This document shows positions 60,969-64,000 of a stretch of DNA of 64,000 nt, one piece after another. The stretch spans positions 930,001 through 994,000 of the forward strand of contig JAXDDX010000062.1 in NCBI GenBank assembly GCA_034670405.1. Reading direction: 5' to 3'. The position numbers and the translations under genes are program-made. Source of the DNA: Hoplostethus atlanticus. Its lineage: Eukaryota; Chordata; Actinopteri; Trachichthyiformes; Trachichthyidae. The notes under the pieces were generated by a model that did no database searches, was not told the DNA's origin, and saw nothing but the letters and a program-made list of their open reading frames with translations. Numbering within the stretch: the stretch's first letter is position 1; the number at the start of each line of letters is the position of its first letter.

Positions 60969-61240
60969 CATTACATTACATTACAGGCATTTAGCAGATG
61001 CTTTTATCCAAAGCGACTTACAATAAGTGCATTCAACATAGGTAGGCATGTGAACTACTAGTCACCAGAAATCGTAAGTGCATTTCCTTCCTAAACAAGC
61101 ATCTAAGAGCAGAACCAGTGCTAAGGTAAAAGTGCAATAAGTTAGCCACCTACTTTTTATTTAAACAAATGAGACAAATAAGTGAAGCAAATAAACAAGT
61201 GCTAAGACAAATAAGTGAAAACAAAAAGCAAGTACATCCC
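60969..61240 (+). repeat. Interspersed repeat, about 270 bp, plus-strand copy
   Basis: Begins attacattacattacaggca, continues tttagcagatgcttttatcc and aagcgacttacaataagtgc. It is the inverted partner of the copy at 54.47-54.74 kb. Confidence 0.75.
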
Positions 61241-61563
61241 GTTAGTCTTTTGTATCGCCAGGTCACGGCGACCCAAAAAGGTCTCCTATCCTTCACCAAA
61301 ATGTCCAAACCCGCTCTCGTCGCCTAGTTTTCTGACAAAGTGACAAGATATTATTTGGTTAATGTGACAAATTATCAGATGTAGGTCATCTTAGAGAGAA
61401 CGCTGGTCCTGAATACTCCCTCGATGTGATTTACTAAGATGGGGCTTCAAAATAAATTTCTGGAGATTTTTGCACGATAGTTTTATTATGATAAAAACTA
61501 GTGAAACTACACTAACTAAAAGTGAAATGAATGAAAAATGAAAAAGGCTGTGTGAATGTTAAA

Positions 61564-61564
61564 A

Positions 61565-61607
<43 letters not shown>
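61564..61607. repeat. (ATCT)n microsatellite
   Basis: Ten to eleven uninterrupted ATCT units. Confidence 0.9.
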
Positions 61608-61668
61608 ACGTACACACAAGAGCACCCCCGCACACGCACAAATAAATTACCACGTCTTCATGTGCCAA

Positions 61669-61687
61669 CTCTCTCTCTCTCTCTCTC

Positions 61688-61756
<69 letters not shown>
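61669..61756. repeat. (CT)n tract upstream of f8
   Basis: Nearly pure CT over about 88 bases, ending about 17 bases before a TATA-like motif and 101 bases before the f8 start codon. GAGA/CT tracts at core promoters can be functional, but it may be chance. Confidence 0.85.
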
Positions 61757-61760
<4 letters not shown>

Positions 61761-61772
61761 GGACCGGATCCC

Positions 61773-61780
61773 TTTAAATA
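61773..61780 (+). promoter_or_regulatory. f8: TATA-like element of f8
   Basis: TTTAAATA, 77 bases before the ATG and just after the CT tract. A start site about 30 bases downstream would leave a 5' UTR of roughly 50 bases. Confidence 0.4.
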
Positions 61781-61856
61781 TTTCTCCCCGCAGGAGGAGC
61801 GAAAGAGACGGCAGCCTTGTTCACCTTGGGAGCCGACTACAGGTGCACACACTGAG

Positions 61857-63239
61857 ATGGGAGCGCCACTTTTACTGCTGCTGCCGCTCATCTGCGCCGT
61901 TGCCGAGGCGCAGGAGTCTCCCCCAGTCCTAAAGACGTATTATATAGCCGCCGTGGAGATCGGATGGGACTATATCCACCTGGACAACGATGACCCAGCG
62001 CTCGACCAAAGGTGAACTTTTGTTTGTTATTTAAGCAATCCACTCTTGGTAGGCTACACTGAAAAAAACGCCCATCAAGTCAATTAGTCTCATATTCTAT
62101 TTTCACATAAAATAGTTTATATTTTTCTTTAAACAAATGGAACATTCTGCCAATATGGGGTGAGATACTGTGCCTTGCTTCTAATACAGGCTAACTTATT
62201 TCAAGTTTTTTCTTGAGAGTGTTCAGATCTTGAAATAAGGCAAGATGCGCCAGATTGAGAAGAAAATGACGCGAGAGAAGAAAATAGTTGAAACACGGTG
62301 ATTTGCATTGGGAACTGATCCCTCCCGTTAGCAGGTTATATCAACTGTTTTCAGATAATAATTAAAAAAACAAAGATTTTAATACCTAATACTGCTTATT
62401 AAAGTGCATATTCTTTGCAGTGTGTTCTCTGGTAGCGCAAGGACTCATGACGCTCATTTCTTCAAAATGTTAGAAGCGCACTTATTTTGCTCATGCTATT
62501 GACATGATCGTTTTAATGACTCAAATGATGTTGTTACCCTTAATAAACTTGATTTCAAATGGTTTCACCCCTTGTATTTTATTTTTAGGAGGAGATCCAA
62601 AGATATTCCCCTAAAATTCATCAAGGCTGTTTATAGAGAGTATACCGATTCAACATACTCTGTCCCCAAGCCTAGGCCTGCTTGGGCAGGTGGGTCTACT
62701 CTGCTACTATTCTGTTAAATACATCATATCTCTATCAGGTTTTTATTAGCTTATTAGCTTATTTATTAGCAGATTCTGATTTATACCATTGACATACAGT
62801 ACTGTGCAAAAGTCTATAGGCACAAAAAGTCCATAAAGCAAAGATTCTTTCAGAAATAATCAAATGAAAAGTTTCTAAATATCAAAAAAATACTATAAAG
62901 AGCGGAAATGTAAAACACTAATGCAGAAAACCAAAAATATAAACATCTAAGACCAAATTTATATTAAAAGAAAATCTAGGGTGCCTAAGACTTTTGCACA
63001 GTACTGTATATGAAGTCTTGAATAGAGTGGTATTCACCTAAGGGGGGGTTGTGATGTTGTAAGTAGTATGAAATGTTTGCAGTTTGTAGGTATTCATGCA
63101 TTAGGCGTACATGCAGGTATCCAGGGCCCGGTGATCCGTGCCCAGGCCGGCGAAAGGGTGGTGGTCCACTTCAAAAATTTGGCTTCCCAGCACTACAGTA
63201 TCAGCCCTGTAGGGGTCACCTACTGGAAACAGTCCGAAG
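61857..63239 (+). CDS. f8: f8, coagulation factor VIII-like, first three exons (gene continues past the window)
   Basis: Factor VIII is a secreted clotting cofactor of A1-A2-B-A3-C1-C2 domains that supports factor IXa. Exons in the window are 61857-62011, 62589-62689 and 63117-63239, with GT-AG junctions in phase. Residues 1-18 are a signal peptide (MGAPLLLLLPLICAVAEA). The mature start YYIAAVEIGWDYIHLD parallels YYLGAVELSWDY of factor VIII. Then come VYREYTDSTYSVPKPRPAW (compare KPRPPW), GPVIRAQAGERVVVHFKNLA and VGVTYWKQSEG (compare VGVSYWKASEG), all in the first cupredoxin fold of A1. Exon 3 is 123 nt, the length I recall for human F8 exon 3. Factor V, ceruloplasmin and hephaestin share the fold, but those phrases fit factor VIII best. 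The donor after exon 3 is intact (GAAG|gtaag); the rest lies to the right. Confidence 0.82.
62795..63009. mobile_element. Tc1/mariner-type MITE in f8 intron 2
   Basis: The left end tacagtactgtgcaaaagtct and right end agacttttgcacagtactgta are perfect inverted copies, each followed inward by 'aggcac'/'gtgcct', and flanked by TA. Size is about 215 bp. This is a very common fish MITE terminus. Confidence 0.85.
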
Positions 63240-64000
63240 GTAAGAATACACACTCAAAAACAAGACCAGTCCCTAGTAGCTGTCAATGATTCAACAGCTG
63301 TGAAATCCATATCACAGTGCAGATGAGTAAATAGCAAAAAAGATTACTTCACGTCACGTTCACTTTTACAGCATTAAGCATGAATGCTGAAGTCTGATCT
63401 CCACACCCACATGGTTTGCTGAAGTCTGAAATGTTTTGTGAGACCCCCAAGAGAAGCTCAGAGAAGAGAAACTGTTAATACTGTTAATACTTTATATCCT
63501 TTATGTGGCTGGTAGGAGTTAATGTTGGGTTGCAGCCAGAATCAAAACAGTAACTGAAACATTGACAATAAACAGAAATGGGTTAGTTAAGAGGATCAAA
63601 CAAACAAATGACATGTGGTAAGGGAGCCATTAGTAATAAGAGAGTTATTATATTTTATTTATTTCCCAACAAAAAGATGCTTTAAAATTACATCCAGTAA
63701 ACATGGCTTTGCATTTATCTATAAAACACATGCAGAAATTTTAAATGGGTAAATATGTATAAATGGTTTGAATGTCTTTGAATTACTATGTGTGCTCGAT
63801 CTATCTTCACACACCTCGGGCAACAAGCACTATTGCATAGCCCTGCTCTGACCTGAAGGGGTCATGAGGGGAAACACCCTTGACAGACAGACAGCATTAG
63901 CTTGGATCCCAGTGCTGCTACCATGCCCCGGCTTAGCGGCTGTAAATCCGTAGCAATCAGTTACTGTATAGGGCTGATGTCTTCCTGCCACAGGGATACT
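63240..64000 (+). other. f8: f8 intron 3 (partial)
   Basis: No exon was recognised from the donor at 63240 to the end of the window. The sequence is AT-rich and mostly unique. Confidence 0.6.

Larger units (their letters stand above)
60200..61856. other. morc4 3' UTR and morc4-f8 intergenic sequence
   Basis: A candidate morc4 polyadenylation signal ATTAAA is at 60808-60813, before a short A run. After it lie the plus-strand copy of the 270-bp interspersed repeat, an AT-rich stretch, an (ATCT)n array, and a CT tract leading into the f8 promoter. No further gene is seen. Confidence 0.5.

Noticed and set aside
61531..61932. ORFs starting upstream of the f8 ATG
   Set aside because: They run through (ATCT)n and (CT)n repeats. 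The frame with a proper signal peptide begins at 61857.
61857..63239. Factor V, ceruloplasmin or hephaestin
   Set aside because: They share the cupredoxin fold, but VEIGWDY, KPRPAW and VGVTYWKQSEG fit factor VIII best.
1..64000. CRISPR array, bacterial operon, phage or viral insertion
   Set aside because: No spaced identical repeats, no prokaryotic gene structure and no viral proteins were seen; the tandem repeats are eukaryotic microsatellites.

Overview
The window is nuclear DNA of a ray-finned (teleost-type) fish. The genes are split by GT-AG introns, dinucleotide and trinucleotide microsatellites are very dense, and several copies of fish-type interspersed repeats are present (a repeat with a 'TTTAGCAGACGCTTTTATCCAAAGCGACTT' type core, Tc1/mariner and hAT non-autonomous elements, tRNA-derived SINE heads, LINE 3' ends). 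The gene content also fits fish: a plant-like tandem phosphoethanolamine methyltransferase is present, and this is absent from placental mammals. There is no operon structure, CRISPR array or tRNA/rRNA gene. The species cannot be fixed from this sequence.

Layout, left to right. (1) 1-9626 is noncoding and most simply the last large intron of mid2. (2) 9627-10602 holds the last two coding exons of mid2 (Midline-2/TRIM1 PRY-SPRY domain, + strand), followed by a stop-rich stretch that looks like a long 3' UTR to about 11.9 or 13.9 kb. The first of these exons carries a single extra base that breaks the frame. (3) About 13.9-34.8 kb has no recognisable gene: microsatellites, a few SINE/LINE remnants and some low-repeat, homeodomain-motif-rich blocks that could be conserved regulatory elements. 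(4) 34.80-35.83 kb, minus strand, has strong coding character (acidic, E/K/R-rich) broken by several stops and frame changes: an unidentified decayed gene. (5) 36.9-38.05 kb is bounded by a 21-bp inverted repeat and looks like a DNA transposon. (6) 39,090-44,980 is a complete 12-exon phosphoethanolamine N-methyltransferase gene (pmt), 492 residues, with both methyltransferase domains intact. (7) 49,140-60,199 is a complete 17-exon MORC-family ATPase gene, best matched to MORC4, about 970 residues after allowing for one extra base. One of its introns is a U12-type AT-AC intron. (8) 61,857-64,000 holds the first three exons of a coagulation-factor/ferroxidase family gene, best matched to factor VIII (f8), running off the right edge.

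All four recognised genes are on the plus strand but are not functionally linked. MID2 is a microtubule-associated ubiquitin ligase. PMT makes phosphocholine from phosphoethanolamine in the cytosol. MORC4 is a nuclear GHKL-ATPase that reads histone marks. Factor VIII is a secreted clotting cofactor. What unites mid2, morc4 and f8 is ancestry: their human orthologues are all on the long arm of the X (MID2 and MORC4 in Xq22, F8 in Xq28), so this block looks like a piece of the ancestral linkage group, here with pmt inserted or retained inside it.

Exon boundaries were derived by hand from splice consensus, phase consistency and remembered family sequence; no database search was run.
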